Below, one piece after another: positions 31,392-40,319 of a stretch of DNA of 64,000 nt (the stretch's first letter is position 1; the number at the start of each line of letters is the position of its first letter). A program made the position numbers and the translations under genes. Source of the stretch: an uncultured Lachnospiraceae bacterium (lineage in GTDB: Bacteria > Bacillota > Clostridia > Lachnospirales > Lachnospiraceae); the NCBI GenBank assembly GCA_910577015.1, contig CAJTKU010000001.1, forward strand, positions 1 to 64,000, given 5' to 3'. Under the pieces are notes generated by a model. It did not search any database. It was given only the letters and a program-made list of their open reading frames with translations, and was not told where the DNA came from.

Positions 31392-33479
31392 ATGAAAGTA
31401 TACACAACCGACAAGATTCGCAATGTGGTTTTACTTGGGCACGGAGGTTCAGGCAAAACCAGTCTGGCTGAAGCAATGGGGTATCTCTCCGGCATTACTT
31501 CCCGTATGGGAAAGGTAACCGACGGCAATACCCTGAGTGATTACAGCAAAGAGGAGCAAAAGAGGGGATTTTCCATTTCTACCTCTGTGATTCCCATAGA
31601 GTGGGGTGACTGTAAAATTAATATTCTGGATACACCGGGATACTTTGATTTTGTAGGAGAAGTAGAAGAGGCAGTCAGTGCGGCAGGCGCAGCCATTATT
31701 GTGGTAAACGGAAAATCCGGCGTGGAAGTCGGCACGGAAAAGGCATGGGAACTCTGCGACAAATATAAGCTGCCCCGTTTTGTGTATGTTACTAATATGG
31801 ACGTGGATAATGCATCCTTCAGGCAGGTTGTGGAGGATATGACGGAAAGGTATGGCAAAAAAATTGCGCCTTTTAATCTGCCCATTCGTGAAAATGAAAA
31901 GTTTGTCGGTTATGTCAATGTCATAGCAGAGACAGGGAACAGATGGCAGGGAAAAGAAGTTGTTTCCTGTGACATTCCGGAATATAACAAGGCAAATCTC
32001 CAGATTTGCAGGGATACGCTGATGGAAGCAGTAGCAGAAACCAGTGAAGAGATGATGGAGCGCTATTTTGGCGGGGAAACTTTCTCTGAGGCGGAAATCC
32101 GCGCTGCGCTGCGTACCAATGTCTGCGACGGCAGTATTGTACCCATGAGCATGGGCTCCAATGTGCTTTGCCAGGGCGTCTACACTTTGTTGGACGACAT
32201 TGTCAAATATATGCCCAGTCCCGAAAACAGGCAGGTGGCAGGCATCAACATGAAGACAAATGAAATTTACAATGCGGACTATGATTTCTCCAAGGCAAAA
32301 TCTGCTTATATCTGGAAAACCATTGTGGACCCTTTTATCGGCAAATATTCCCTCATCAAGGTTAATTCCGGTGTGTTAAAAACGGACGATGTGATTTACA
32401 ATGTGGACCGTGACATAGAAGAGAAAATCGGAAAGCTGTATATATTACAGGGCAATAAGCCCATGGAAGTGCCGGAGCTTCATGCCGGGGATTTGGGTGC
32501 GCTGGCCAAACTGACGGCAGCCAGAACAGGCAACAGCCTGTCCACCAAAGCTACCACCATCAAATTCGGCAAATGGGAGATTTCAACGCCGTATACATAC
32601 ATGCGTTATAAACCCAAAAACAAAGGCGATGTGGATAAGATTTCCCAGGCATTGCAGAAAATGACGCATGAAGACACCACCCTTAAAGTGGTGAACGATG
32701 CTGAAAACAGGCAGACCCTGCTTTACGGAATGGGAGAGCAGCATCTGGAAATCGTGGTAAGCAGGCTTTTAAACGAGTACAAGGTGGATGTGGAGCTTGC
32801 AAAGCCTAAGATTGCATATAAGGAAACCATCAAGAAAAATTCCGATGTGGAATACAAATACAAAAAACAGTCCGGCGGACATGGGCAGTATGGGCATGTG
32901 AAGATGAGATTCTCTCCTTCAGGCGATTTGGAAACGCCCTTTGAGTTTGCACAGGAAGTGGTGGGAGGCGCCGTTCCCAAGAATTTCTTCCCCGCAGTGG
33001 AAAAAGGATTGCAGGATTCGGTTCTGAAAGGCCCCATGGCGGCGTATCCGGTTGTAGGCGTAAAGGCTGTTTTGTATGACGGTTCCTATCATCCGGTAGA
33101 CTCCTCGGAAATGGCATTTAAGATGGCAACCATCCAGGCGTTCAAGAAAGGCTTTATGGAAGCGGGACCTATTCTGTTAGAGCCGATTGCTTCCTTAAAG
33201 GTCACCGTGCCGGATGCTTATACCGGAGATATCATGGGCGATTTAAACAAGCGCAGGGGCAGGGTGCTCGGCATGAACCCGCTTCCCGGCGGCAGGCAGG
33301 TGATAGAAGCGGATATTCCCATGAGCGCACTCTACGGTTATTGTACGGATTTGCGCTCCATGACAGGCGGCAGGGGCGAATATGCTTATGAATTTGCCCG
33401 CTACGAGCAGGCGCCTTCCGACGTACAGGAAAAGGAAGTAGCTGCAAGGGCGGATAAACTGACCGGAAATGAAGAATAA
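31392..33479 (+). CDS. Elongation factor G paralogue (EF-G2-like translational GTPase)
   Basis: This 695-residue protein has the five-domain EF-G layout. G1 is GHGGSGKTS and G3 is DTPGY. The usual guanine-specificity motif NKxD reads T-N-M-D (VYVTNMD), a departure from canonical EF-G. Domain IV (about 480-600, with SGGHGQYGHVKMRF) and domain V are present. It lacks str-operon neighbours (rpsL, rpsG, tuf), so it is a secondary EF-G rather than the main fusA. The function of these paralogues is unsettled; ribosome recycling or a stress role is possible. It has its own promoter and terminator. Confidence 0.85.
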   Translation: MKVYTTDKIRNVVLLGHGGSGKTSLAEAMGYLSGITSRMGKVTDGNTLSDYSKEEQKRGFSISTSVIPIEWGDCKINILDTPGYFDFVGEVEEAVSAAGAAIIVVNGKSGVEVGTEKAWELCDKYKLPRFVYVTNMDVDNASFRQVVEDMTERYGKKIAPFNLPIRENEKFVGYVNVIAETGNRWQGKEVVSCDIPEYNKANLQICRDTLMEAVAETSEEMMERYFGGETFSEAEIRAALRTNVCDGSIVPMSMGSNVLCQGVYTLLDDIVKYMPSPENRQVAGINMKTNEIYNADYDFSKAKSAYIWKTIVDPFIGKYSLIKVNSGVLKTDDVIYNVDRDIEEKIGKLYILQGNKPMEVPELHAGDLGALAKLTAARTGNSLSTKATTIKFGKWEISTPYTYMRYKPKNKGDVDKISQALQKMTHEDTTLKVVNDAENRQTLLYGMGEQHLEIVVSRLLNEYKVDVELAKPKIAYKETIKKNSDVEYKYKKQSGGHGQYGHVKMRFSPSGDLETPFEFAQEVVGGAVPKNFFPAVEKGLQDSVLKGPMAAYPVVGVKAVLYDGSYHPVDSSEMAFKMATIQAFKKGFMEAGPILLEPIASLKVTVPDAYTGDIMGDLNKRRGRVLGMNPLPGGRQVIEADIPMSALYGYCTDLRSMTGGRGEYAYEFARYEQAPSDVQEKEVAARADKLTGNEE

Positions 33480-33490
33480 TAGTAAAGTAA

Positions 33491-33525
33491 AGTCAGGGCG
33501 GCGCAGGCTGCCCTGACTTTTTTGT
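33491..33525 (+). terminator. Terminator after the EF-G paralogue
   Basis: AGTCAGGGC (33491-33499) pairs with GCCCTGACT (33510-33518), followed by a T-run. Confidence 0.9.
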
Positions 33526-33544
33526 ATAAACCTGCTTTTCCTGC

Positions 33545-33575
33545 TTGACCTTGCCCCTGGGGTATAGCTTACGCT
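33545..33575 (+). promoter_or_regulatory. MerR-type promoter of the ABC exporter operon
   Basis: TTGACC (33545-33550) and TACGCT (33570-33575) are separated by 19 bp, not 17. The spacer holds the dyad-like CCCC-T-GGGG (33554-33562) within GACCTTGCCCCTGGGG, as at promoters twisted into shape by MerR-family activators. A MerR gene is the last gene of this operon. The -10 match is weak (3/6). Confidence 0.6.
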
Positions 33576-33637
33576 TAATGTGAGGCAAATTTTATAAAGT
33601 TATGACAATACCCCAAAAAAGCAGCAGGAGAAATTTT

Positions 33638-34600
33638 ATGAAAATGATATGGAAGCTTATTAAATTACACAAAATCTTTTTTTTGGCAGCGTTTCTGTTT
33701 ACGTTCCTATCTGTCATTACCAATCTGTACTGGAATAAATTTTTAGCGCAGTTGTTAGATTCTCTTGAAAAAACATCCCTTTCTTTTCTGGAAAATGAAA
33801 TGGGTATATTTTTTGCTATCGGCATATTTATAGTATTTATACACGCAATATGCGAGTATTTATCATTGTATTTTTCCTCCTATACATGTGAAATTTTTGC
33901 GCATGAAATGAGGATGGGATATGCCGGATATTATTTACAAAGTGACATTCAAACGCTCTCAAAGCTTAATGTTGGAGAAGCGCAGTCCGTAATGCAAAAT
34001 GAGTTAAAAGATATTTCTGATTATTTGAGTGAAAATCTTTTTCCATTGGTGAAGCAGGTGGGTACGTTTGCCGTCACTGTTATTTTCCTGCTTTGTCTAA
34101 ATTTTAAATTGGCTATGCTTTCCGTATTACCGGTGATTCCGCTGATTCTTTATTGTTCTTTTTCGAGTAAGATTATCAAAGATTATACACTGCAATGCCA
34201 AAACAGCAGGAAAAAAATCAATGGGCTGGCAGACATGATTTTGGAATTGTTTCCGATTATTCAAATATATGGCGCATATGAACTGATTAAGGGCGCCATG
34301 AAGGAAAATCTTTCTGATTGGGGAAAATCGAATATTAAGAAAGAACGGATTTCTGCCAGGCTTATGTCCCTTTCAGGTGTTCTTTCATTTATCCCCCTTT
34401 TGTTATTGCTTGGATTTGGAGGGTATATGGTGATAAGTGGAAATATAAGCATGGGGATTTTTTACATATTTATCAATCTATCGGGGAATATTTCCGGATT
34501 CTTGCAGAATATGCCGGGTATCTATGCTTCATTTAGGCGATTTAGTGCATCTATGGACAGATTGGAGGGAAAAATATGTATCAATACGCAGTTTACTTAG
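33638..34600 (+). CDS. ABC exporter transmembrane subunit 1
   Basis: This 320-residue protein is the membrane half of a type IV (exporter-fold) ABC protein, with about six hydrophobic segments. It ends at SMDRLEGK, just where the ATPase domain normally begins. The next gene supplies exactly that domain and overlaps it by 25 bp in another frame. AGGAG 7 nt before ATG 33638 sets the start. The operon is AT-rich relative to its neighbours. The substrate is unknown (drug, peptide or lipid are typical). Confidence 0.8.
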   Translation: MKMIWKLIKLHKIFFLAAFLFTFLSVITNLYWNKFLAQLLDSLEKTSLSFLENEMGIFFAIGIFIVFIHAICEYLSLYFSSYTCEIFAHEMRMGYAGYYLQSDIQTLSKLNVGEAQSVMQNELKDISDYLSENLFPLVKQVGTFAVTVIFLLCLNFKLAMLSVLPVIPLILYCSFSSKIIKDYTLQCQNSRKKINGLADMILELFPIIQIYGAYELIKGAMKENLSDWGKSNIKKERISARLMSLSGVLSFIPLLLLLGFGGYMVISGNISMGIFYIFINLSGNISGFLQNMPGIYASFRRFSASMDRLEGKICINTQFT

Positions 34601-35223
34601 AAAATATTTCATTTTCATACGAGAATCATGTAATTATAAAAAACCTGTCGCTTAGAGCACGGCCGGGTGAGCACATTGGGATAGTCGGGGACAGTGGATG
34701 CGGTAAGAGCACTATATTGAAAATTCTTGCCGGTCTTTATAAGCCTGACAGTGGAACGGCTGTCATAGCAGGTGAGCACAGCCCTGAGAAAATCAGAAAG
34801 CAGGTCGCGCTTGTCATGCAGAATAACAGCCTTTTTCCTATGTCCATAAGGGATAATATTACTTGCGGTCATACTATTTCAGATGAAATTGTATGGGCAG
34901 CCTGCCAAAATGCAAGTCTCACGAAATGGATTGAGAATCTTCCGAATGGGCTGGATACAAATGTGGGAGAACGGGGAAATCAGGTGTCAGGAGGGCAGGC
35001 GCAGAGAATCCAGATAGCCAGAGCGCTATGCAAGGATGCGCCAGTCATTTTGCTGGATGAGCCGGTCTCGGCTCTGGACCAGGATACAGGACATTCCGTT
35101 TTGGATGCCTTATGTAAATTGACGGATGGCAGGACAGTGATACATGTGACCCATCATCAAGAGACTTTAGATGATAGTTATACAGTCTATCGTATGGAGG
35201 GAGGAAAGATGGTTCGTGGGTAA
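34576..35223 (+). CDS. ABC exporter ATPase subunit
   Basis: This 215-residue nucleotide-binding domain has Walker A GDSGCGKST, Q-loop VMQNNSLFP, signature VSGGQAQRIQIARAL, Walker B VILLDEP, and the H-loop histidine in VIHVTHH. It is the only ATPase gene in the operon and lies between two membrane-subunit genes, so it would have to work as a homodimer. GGAGGGA 6 nt upstream gives it an independent start inside the end of the first membrane gene. An ancestral membrane-ATPase fusion split by a frame change is a plausible origin. Confidence 0.88.
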   Translation: MYQYAVYLENISFSYENHVIIKNLSLRARPGEHIGIVGDSGCGKSTILKILAGLYKPDSGTAVIAGEHSPEKIRKQVALVMQNNSLFPMSIRDNITCGHTISDEIVWAACQNASLTKWIENLPNGLDTNVGERGNQVSGGQAQRIQIARALCKDAPVILLDEPVSALDQDTGHSVLDALCKLTDGRTVIHVTHHQETLDDSYTVYRMEGGKMVRG

Positions 35224-36169
35224 TCTTAGTAAATTGGTCAAGAGAATGGGGTTATGGCGTAAATATATATTTTTACTTTTACTTCGGTCACCGTTTGATG
35301 CATTTAGGACCTGGCTGTCGGCATATTTGATGAAATCCATTTTCAGTTGTCTGGAAACGGATAATTCCGACGCACTTTTGAAAATATGCATAGTATGCGG
35401 TTTGCTATGTGCAATGCTGTTTGTCTATAACGGAATAATATGGGAAAAATATGCAGCATTTTCTGCAAAAGTAGAAATATGGCTTCAAAAAAAGATGTTT
35501 GAAAAAATATTAAGTCTGCCGCTTTGGCGGATAGACAGTCGTTTAAGCGGTGAATGGATTACAAGATTAAACAGTGATATACAGGCGGCTTTTACAATGA
35601 TGAATGGTCCGTTGAATATCCCCCATCTGGTAGTCGCTGTTTTAAATACGATGTTGTCCTGCCTTTTGATGTTGAAGAGCAGTTTGCTTTTTTTAGGAAT
35701 AACTTGGATGTTTGCGATTCCGCAATTGGTTATTAATTATAAGATAGTGCTTAAATCCATTCCGAAATTAAAAGAGCAATCTCAAAACGCGATGGCTGAG
35801 AATACTTCCGCAATAAAGCCGTTACTAACAGACGCGGACGCAATCCTGTTATATGATGCCAAGGAGTTGATGATGATAAACTGTGCTGAACATAGCAGGA
35901 GATTAATGAAAATCAATTTGAAAATGCATGTGAGAAGGGCTATAAGCGATGTGGGTATGCGTTTATTTGGAATGGGGGGATATCTTATGATTCTTTTTAC
36001 AGGATACAGATTTATTTTTAATGGAGCAATGGTATTTTCGGATGTGGTTTATTGCTTTCAAGTCAGGGGTTCCGTTCTATCGGGGATGTTTATGCTTATA
36101 ACCTGTCTAAACAACCTGAAAGCAAATTCAGTTTGTATAAAAAGGATAAATGATACATTGGAAGAATAG
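35216..36169 (+). CDS. ABC exporter transmembrane subunit 2
   Basis: This 317-residue exporter-fold membrane domain (about six segments) again stops at the linker (IKRINDTLEE) with no ATPase domain. A MerR gene begins 10 nt later. GTG 35216 overlaps the ATPase stop and has GGAGGAAAG upstream; an ATG at 35171 lies deeper inside the ATPase gene without a site. With subunit 1 it probably forms a heterodimeric pore served by the single ATPase. Confidence 0.75.
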   Translation: MGNLSKLVKRMGLWRKYIFLLLLRSPFDAFRTWLSAYLMKSIFSCLETDNSDALLKICIVCGLLCAMLFVYNGIIWEKYAAFSAKVEIWLQKKMFEKILSLPLWRIDSRLSGEWITRLNSDIQAAFTMMNGPLNIPHLVVAVLNTMLSCLLMLKSSLLFLGITWMFAIPQLVINYKIVLKSIPKLKEQSQNAMAENTSAIKPLLTDADAILLYDAKELMMINCAEHSRRLMKINLKMHVRRAISDVGMRLFGMGGYLMILFTGYRFIFNGAMVFSDVVYCFQVRGSVLSGMFMLITCLNNLKANSVCIKRINDTLEE

Positions 36170-36178
36170 GAGAGATAA

Positions 36179-36649
36179 ATGAAAAACGACCTTATGATGA
36201 TTGGAGAAATTGCAGATTTTTTTGGGATTTCCAGAAAAGCTATACGATTATATGAAAAGAAAGGCATTATCAAGCCGGTGAAAGTAGATACTGTCAACGG
36301 GTATCGTTATTATTCGCCAAAACAAGTGCAACAGTTAAATGCGCTGTTGGAATTAAAAGCATTAGGTTTTTCCCTCGACGAAATCAAAATGATTATGGAT
36401 GGGAAAACAGCGAAAGAGCCATTGCTTGAAATGCTTGAAAAGAAGCGGCAGGCATGGCAGGAAACCATGCACTCTGCCGGATACAAAGAGGAATGTCTGG
36501 GTGGGATTATTAAAAATATACAAGGTTCCAGCCAGGCACAAAGGATTACTGAAATGACAGAAGAAGAGCGTGCGTGGCTGTTGGTAAAGATGGTATGCCT
36601 GGAAGATGTCAGAACACAAAAAATTTTAAGCGAAGCGTTGTGGTTATAA
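36179..36649 (+). CDS. MerR-family transcriptional regulator
   Basis: This 156-residue protein has the N-terminal MerR winged helix (MMIGEIADFFGISRKAIRLYEKKGII, then GYRYYSPKQ), a coiled-coil dimerisation helix and a short C-terminal region without the metal-binding cysteine pair. It is the last gene of the exporter operon. The promoter at 33545 has the 19-bp spacer these regulators act on, so autoregulated induction by the exporter's substrate is likely (inference). Confidence 0.88.
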   Translation: MKNDLMMIGEIADFFGISRKAIRLYEKKGIIKPVKVDTVNGYRYYSPKQVQQLNALLELKALGFSLDEIKMIMDGKTAKEPLLEMLEKKRQAWQETMHSAGYKEECLGGIIKNIQGSSQAQRITEMTEEERAWLLVKMVCLEDVRTQKILSEALWL

Positions 36650-36675
36650 ATACGGAATCTCTGAACGAAAAAGGA

Positions 36676-36704
36676 TTGACAAGAAGAGCTGAAATAGCTA
36701 CAAT
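36676..36704 (+). promoter_or_regulatory. Promoter of leuS
   Basis: TTGACA (36676-36681), a 17-bp spacer and TACAAT (36699-36704). The leader is only about 25 nt, so there is no room for a T-box. Confidence 0.85.
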
Positions 36705-36737
36705 GGGCTTGTTATTTTAAAAAGGAAGGGAAGAAAA

Positions 36738-39152
36738 ATGGCGGCACCGTACAATCACAGAGAAGTAGAAACAAAATGGCAGAAAATATGGGATGATGAG
36801 AAGGCGTTTGCAACTTCAGATGATTATTCCAAGCCGAAATATTATGCATTGGTTGAATTTCCGTATCCGTCGGGACAGGGGCTTCATGTAGGGCATCCGC
36901 GTCCTTATACGGCGCTTGATATTGTGGCGAGAAAAAGAAGGATGCAGGGCTATAATGTGCTTTATCCCATGGGCTGGGATGCTTTCGGGCTTCCCACGGA
37001 AAATTATGCCATAAAGAACCATGTCCATCCGAAGATTGTCACGAAAAACAATGTGGAGCGGTTTAAGAACCAGCTGCATTCGCTGGGATATTCCTTTGAC
37101 TGGGATAGGGAAGTCAATACCACGGACGTGGGATATTACAAGTGGACCCAGTGGATATTTTTGAAACTTTTCAATGCAGGACTGGCATACAAGACAAAGA
37201 TGCCAATCAACTGGTGTACTTCCTGTAAGGTAGGCCTTGCAAACGAAGAGGTGGTAAACGGTGTCTGTGAGCGCTGCGGTTCCGAGGTTGTCCGCAAAGT
37301 AAAGAGCCAGTGGATGCTAAAGATTACGGATTATGCGGATAAACTGTTAGACGGGCTTGACGGCGTAGATTATATCGAACGTGTAAAAGTGTCACAGAAG
37401 AACTGGATTGGCAAGTCCACCGGTGCGGAAGTGGATTTCATTTTAAAAGGCAAAGAGGATAAACTGACGATTTACACCACCAGGGCGGATACGCTTTTCG
37501 GCGTTACCTACATGGTAATGAGTCCGGAGCATCCTTTTATAGACAAATACAAAGAGGATATTAAAAACTTTGAAGAAGTGGCAGCTTACCGCGAGATGGC
37601 TGCAAGGAAATCTGATTTTGAGCGTACGGAGATTGCCAAGGATAAAACCGGCGTGATGCTTGACGGGCTGACGGCCGTAAATCCTGTTAACGGCAAGGAA
37701 ATTCCCATCTGGATTTCCGATTATGTGCTGATGACTTACGGCACGGGCGCGATTATGGCGGTGCCTGCGCATGATGAGAGGGACTGGGAGTTTGCAAAGA
37801 AGTTCCATATGCCGATTATTGAAGTTGTGGCGGGAAGCCCTGTGGATGTGCAGGAAGCCGTGTATACGGACGTGGCGACGGGAACTTTAGTCAATTCCGA
37901 TTTCCTAAACGGACTTTCCGTTGCAGAGGCAAAGCAGAAGATAATTGCATTCCTCACAGAAAAAGGAATCGGTCATGAGAAAACCAATTATAAACTGAGG
38001 GATTGGGTATTTTCCCGCCAGCGTTACTGGGGAGAGCCCATTCCGGTTGTGGAGTGTGAAAAGTGCGGTTATGTGGCGCTTCCTGAAAGCGAGCTGCCGC
38101 TGGAACTTCCGGAAGTGGAGAGTTATATGCCCACGGACAACGGGGAATCACCCCTTGCACATATGACGGACTGGGTGAAAACCACCTGCCCGAAATGCGG
38201 TGGACCGGCAAAGAGGGAAACAGACACCATGCCCCAGTGGGCAGGTTCTTCCTGGTATTTCCTCCGTTATACGGACCCGAAAAACGAGAAGGCGCTGGCA
38301 AGCCCGGAAGCGTTAAAGTACTGGCTTCCGGTTGACTGGTACAATGGCGGTATGGAACATACCACCCTGCATCTTTTGTATTCCCGCTTCTGGCACAGGT
38401 TCTTATATGATGAGGGCGTTGTTCCCTGTAAGGAGCCGTACCAGAAGAGAACTTCACACGGCATGATTCTGGGCTCAAACGGGGAGAAGATGAGCAAATC
38501 CCGCGGCAATGTGGTGAATCCCGACGATATTATCCGGGAATACGGTGCGGATACCCTTAGAACATATGAGATGTTTATCGGCGCATTTGACTTAAGCGCT
38601 TCCTGGTCAGAGGACGGGGTAAAAGGATGCAGGAGGTTTCTGGAAAGGGTATGGAAACTGCAGGATATTCTGACAGAGGAGGAAGGCTATTCCTCCGACA
38701 TGGAAACCAGGATGCATCAGACGATAAAAAAAGTCAGTTCTGATTTTGAACATCTGAAATATAATACAGCGATTGCCGCCATGATGGCGCTGATTAACGA
38801 GTTTTATAAAAAGGGAGCGGTGACGAAGGGAGAGTTCAAGGTTCTTCTTACCCTGTTAAATCCCGTAGCGCCCCATATTACGGAGGAACTCTGGCAGCTT
38901 ACCGGTTTTGCCGGGAAAGTGTACCAGACTGCATGGCCGGATTATGAGGAAGAAAAAACAGTGGAAGCTTCCGTTGAAGTTGCAGTGCAGATAAACGGCA
39001 AGACGAAGACGACTATAAAGATTGCCAAAGATGAGGAAAAAGAAGGCGTGCTTTCCGTGGCAAAGGAAGCGCTGGGAGAAAAACTTTCCGGCACAATCGT
39101 CAAAGAAATTTATGTACCGGGAAGAATTGTCAATCTGGTAGTAAAACCGTGA
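36738..39152 (+). CDS. leuS: Leucyl-tRNA synthetase
   Basis: This 804-residue class I synthetase has the HIGH-like site PSGQGLHVGHPRP and the KMSKS loop GEKMSKSRGN. An editing (CP1) domain lies between about 220 and 400, and two zinc-like Cys pairs are visible (CTSC...CERC and CEKC...CPKC). It charges tRNA-Leu. It has its own strong promoter and a terminator shared with the opposing small gene. Unlike pheST it lacks a T-box here. Confidence 0.97.
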   Translation: MAAPYNHREVETKWQKIWDDEKAFATSDDYSKPKYYALVEFPYPSGQGLHVGHPRPYTALDIVARKRRMQGYNVLYPMGWDAFGLPTENYAIKNHVHPKIVTKNNVERFKNQLHSLGYSFDWDREVNTTDVGYYKWTQWIFLKLFNAGLAYKTKMPINWCTSCKVGLANEEVVNGVCERCGSEVVRKVKSQWMLKITDYADKLLDGLDGVDYIERVKVSQKNWIGKSTGAEVDFILKGKEDKLTIYTTRADTLFGVTYMVMSPEHPFIDKYKEDIKNFEEVAAYREMAARKSDFERTEIAKDKTGVMLDGLTAVNPVNGKEIPIWISDYVLMTYGTGAIMAVPAHDERDWEFAKKFHMPIIEVVAGSPVDVQEAVYTDVATGTLVNSDFLNGLSVAEAKQKIIAFLTEKGIGHEKTNYKLRDWVFSRQRYWGEPIPVVECEKCGYVALPESELPLELPEVESYMPTDNGESPLAHMTDWVKTTCPKCGGPAKRETDTMPQWAGSSWYFLRYTDPKNEKALASPEALKYWLPVDWYNGGMEHTTLHLLYSRFWHRFLYDEGVVPCKEPYQKRTSHGMILGSNGEKMSKSRGNVVNPDDIIREYGADTLRTYEMFIGAFDLSASWSEDGVKGCRRFLERVWKLQDILTEEEGYSSDMETRMHQTIKKVSSDFEHLKYNTAIAAMMALINEFYKKGAVTKGEFKVLLTLLNPVAPHITEELWQLTGFAGKVYQTAWPDYEEEKTVEASVEVAVQINGKTKTTIKIAKDEEKEGVLSVAKEALGEKLSGTIVKEIYVPGRIVNLVVKP

Positions 39153-39168
39153 TAAGAAAGTAAATGGA

Positions 39169-39199
39169 AAAGCGCCGGCTGTTACATAGTCGGCGCTTT
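39169..39199. terminator. Bidirectional terminator after leuS
   Basis: AAAGCGCCGGCT (39169-39180) pairs over 12 bp with AGTCGGCGCTTT (39188-39199). The stop codon of the opposing small gene (39182-39184) lies in the loop. Confidence 0.85.
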
Positions 39200-39457
39200 C
39201 TTCATGATATTATCAATCTGTGCCAGTTCTTCCGGTGTGCTGTGGTTTTTGATGGCAGCCACAACGGAGGCAATTTCGGAGGAAGAAAAAGAAATGTTGT
39301 CAGCTTTGGCCTGTTTCATGCGCATCATCATATAAGGCATCATTTCTTTCTGGCTTTTTCCCCTGCCGCCAAATACCAGCTCACTTAAAAAATTTAATTT
39401 TTTTTCATCTATATCTTTTACAAGGGGGTCGTTCATCCATTCGGGTTTTTGTTCCAT
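39182..39457 (-). CDS. Small protein of unknown function (91 aa)
   Basis: This is a 91-residue mostly helical, Met-rich protein (MMPYMMMRMKQAK) with no signal peptide or membrane segment. AAGGA lies 8 nt before the ATG. It follows a 145-residue unknown gene on the same strand 48 nt away, so the two probably form an operon. I do not recognise a family with a known function. The end (EELAQIDNIMKKAP) and the upstream gene's MQMFQMF repeat the same Met/helix character. Confidence 0.7.
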   Translation of the reverse strand: MEQKPEWMNDPLVKDIDEKKLNFLSELVFGGRGKSQKEMMPYMMMRMKQAKADNISFSSSEIASVVAAIKNHSTPEELAQIDNIMKKAPTM

Positions 39458-39505
39458 AATTGCAATCCTTTCTCATTTTGTGGTATGGGTACAGGGACGA
39501 ATTGT

Positions 39506-39943
39506 TTATTTTCCAAACATCTGGAACATTTGCATAATATCGGGGGAAGGACCGTCCCCGTCCCCAAAAGAAAAGCCTTCCGGGAAAATTTCTTTCATCA
39601 TGTTAATGGTTTCCATCATTTCCTGCGCATTTTTCAGGTTGGAAAACATTTCTATGATTTTTTCCATGGATTCTTTTTCGGATGAAGAACAAAACGGAAG
39701 TATTTCCCGGCAAATCTGTACGGTTTCCGCAGGTTCTTCTTTTGGCATCACAGCGTAAGGGTGCAGCCTGAAATAGGAAAGTGTATGCTGCAGCTCCATA
39801 TATTTGATGTATATGGCAATATGTTTCTGCATGGGAGGTTCAAAGTAGGGCAGGAGAATCTTGTACATTTGTATGTGATTATTGGTAAATAAAGTGTCAA
39901 AGGCTTGTATTTTATCAGGTTTTTTTCCTTCTTCCCCGCTCAT
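39506..39943 (-). CDS. Protein of unknown function (145 aa), Met-rich C-terminus
   Basis: This 145-residue soluble, helical protein has a central region with aromatic residues (KHIAIYIKYMELQHTLSYF) and a C-terminal glycine/Asp stretch (FSFGDGDGPSPD) ending in MQMFQMF. No catalytic motif or signal peptide is seen. TGAGG precedes the ATG. It is co-directional with the 91-residue gene downstream and with the cysteine-rich gene upstream, which hints at a small lineage-specific cluster, possibly of sporulation or surface function; that is a guess from company only. Confidence 0.7.
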   Translation of the reverse strand: MSGEEGKKPDKIQAFDTLFTNNHIQMYKILLPYFEPPMQKHIAIYIKYMELQHTLSYFRLHPYAVMPKEEPAETVQICREILPFCSSSEKESMEKIIEMFSNLKNAQEMMETINMMKEIFPEGFSFGDGDGPSPDIMQMFQMFGK

Positions 39944-40013
39944 GCAGTTACCTCACAAATCTGATTCGTACTTTTTAAAACATATGAAAGCATGTCGTTA
40001 AGTATGCGTGGAA

Positions 40014-40033
40014 CAGGCTCTTAACAGAGCCTG
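40014..40033. other. Short perfect hairpin without T-tract
   Basis: CAGGCTCT-taac-AGAGCCTG lies between the cysteine-rich gene and the 145-residue gene. Neither strand has a T-run after it, so it is at best a weak or processing-type terminator. Confidence 0.4.
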
Positions 40034-40067
40034 CCCCGCATAATTAGATGTGTATGAAATTTTGTGG

Positions 40068-40319
40068 TTAGCAGCAGGAATTGTTATTTCCGCAGAAGCA
40101 GGAAATAAGGAGAATCCAGATAAGCCATTCGCAGCAGCCATTGTTGTTGTCACAACCGGAATTGCATCCGCATCCGTTGTTTGAGAACAAACCATTACCG
40201 TTGCCGAAGCAGGAGAATAACAGGATAATCCAAATCCAGTTGCAGCTGTTTCCAAAACCGCTCATGCCGTTGCAGCAGTTGTTGGAGCATCCACAGTTAG
40301 TAGCAGTTAAATCACTCAT
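40068..40319 (-). CDS. High-cysteine, Asn-rich small protein (chorion-class HCB-like)
   Basis: This 83-residue protein has 15 Cys and many Asn/Gly. Two similar hydrophobic units occur, CNWIWIILLFSCFGNGN and CEWLIWILLISCFCGNNN, each flanked by Cys/Asn-rich strings. It resembles the small proteins labelled 'chorion class high-cysteine HCB protein' in Lachnospiraceae and, loosely, YjcZ-like sporulation peptides. GGAGG lies 8 nt before the ATG. A TTGACA box about 40 bp upstream on the minus strand is a likely -35. It may be a structural, cross-linked spore or envelope protein (inference). Confidence 0.7.
   Translation of the reverse strand: MSDLTATNCGCSNNCCNGMSGFGNSCNWIWIILLFSCFGNGNGLFSNNGCGCNSGCDNNNGCCEWLIWILLISCFCGNNNSCC

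Noticed and set aside
40014..40033. Rho-independent terminator for the cysteine-rich gene
   Set aside because: It is a perfect stem but has no T-tract on either strand.
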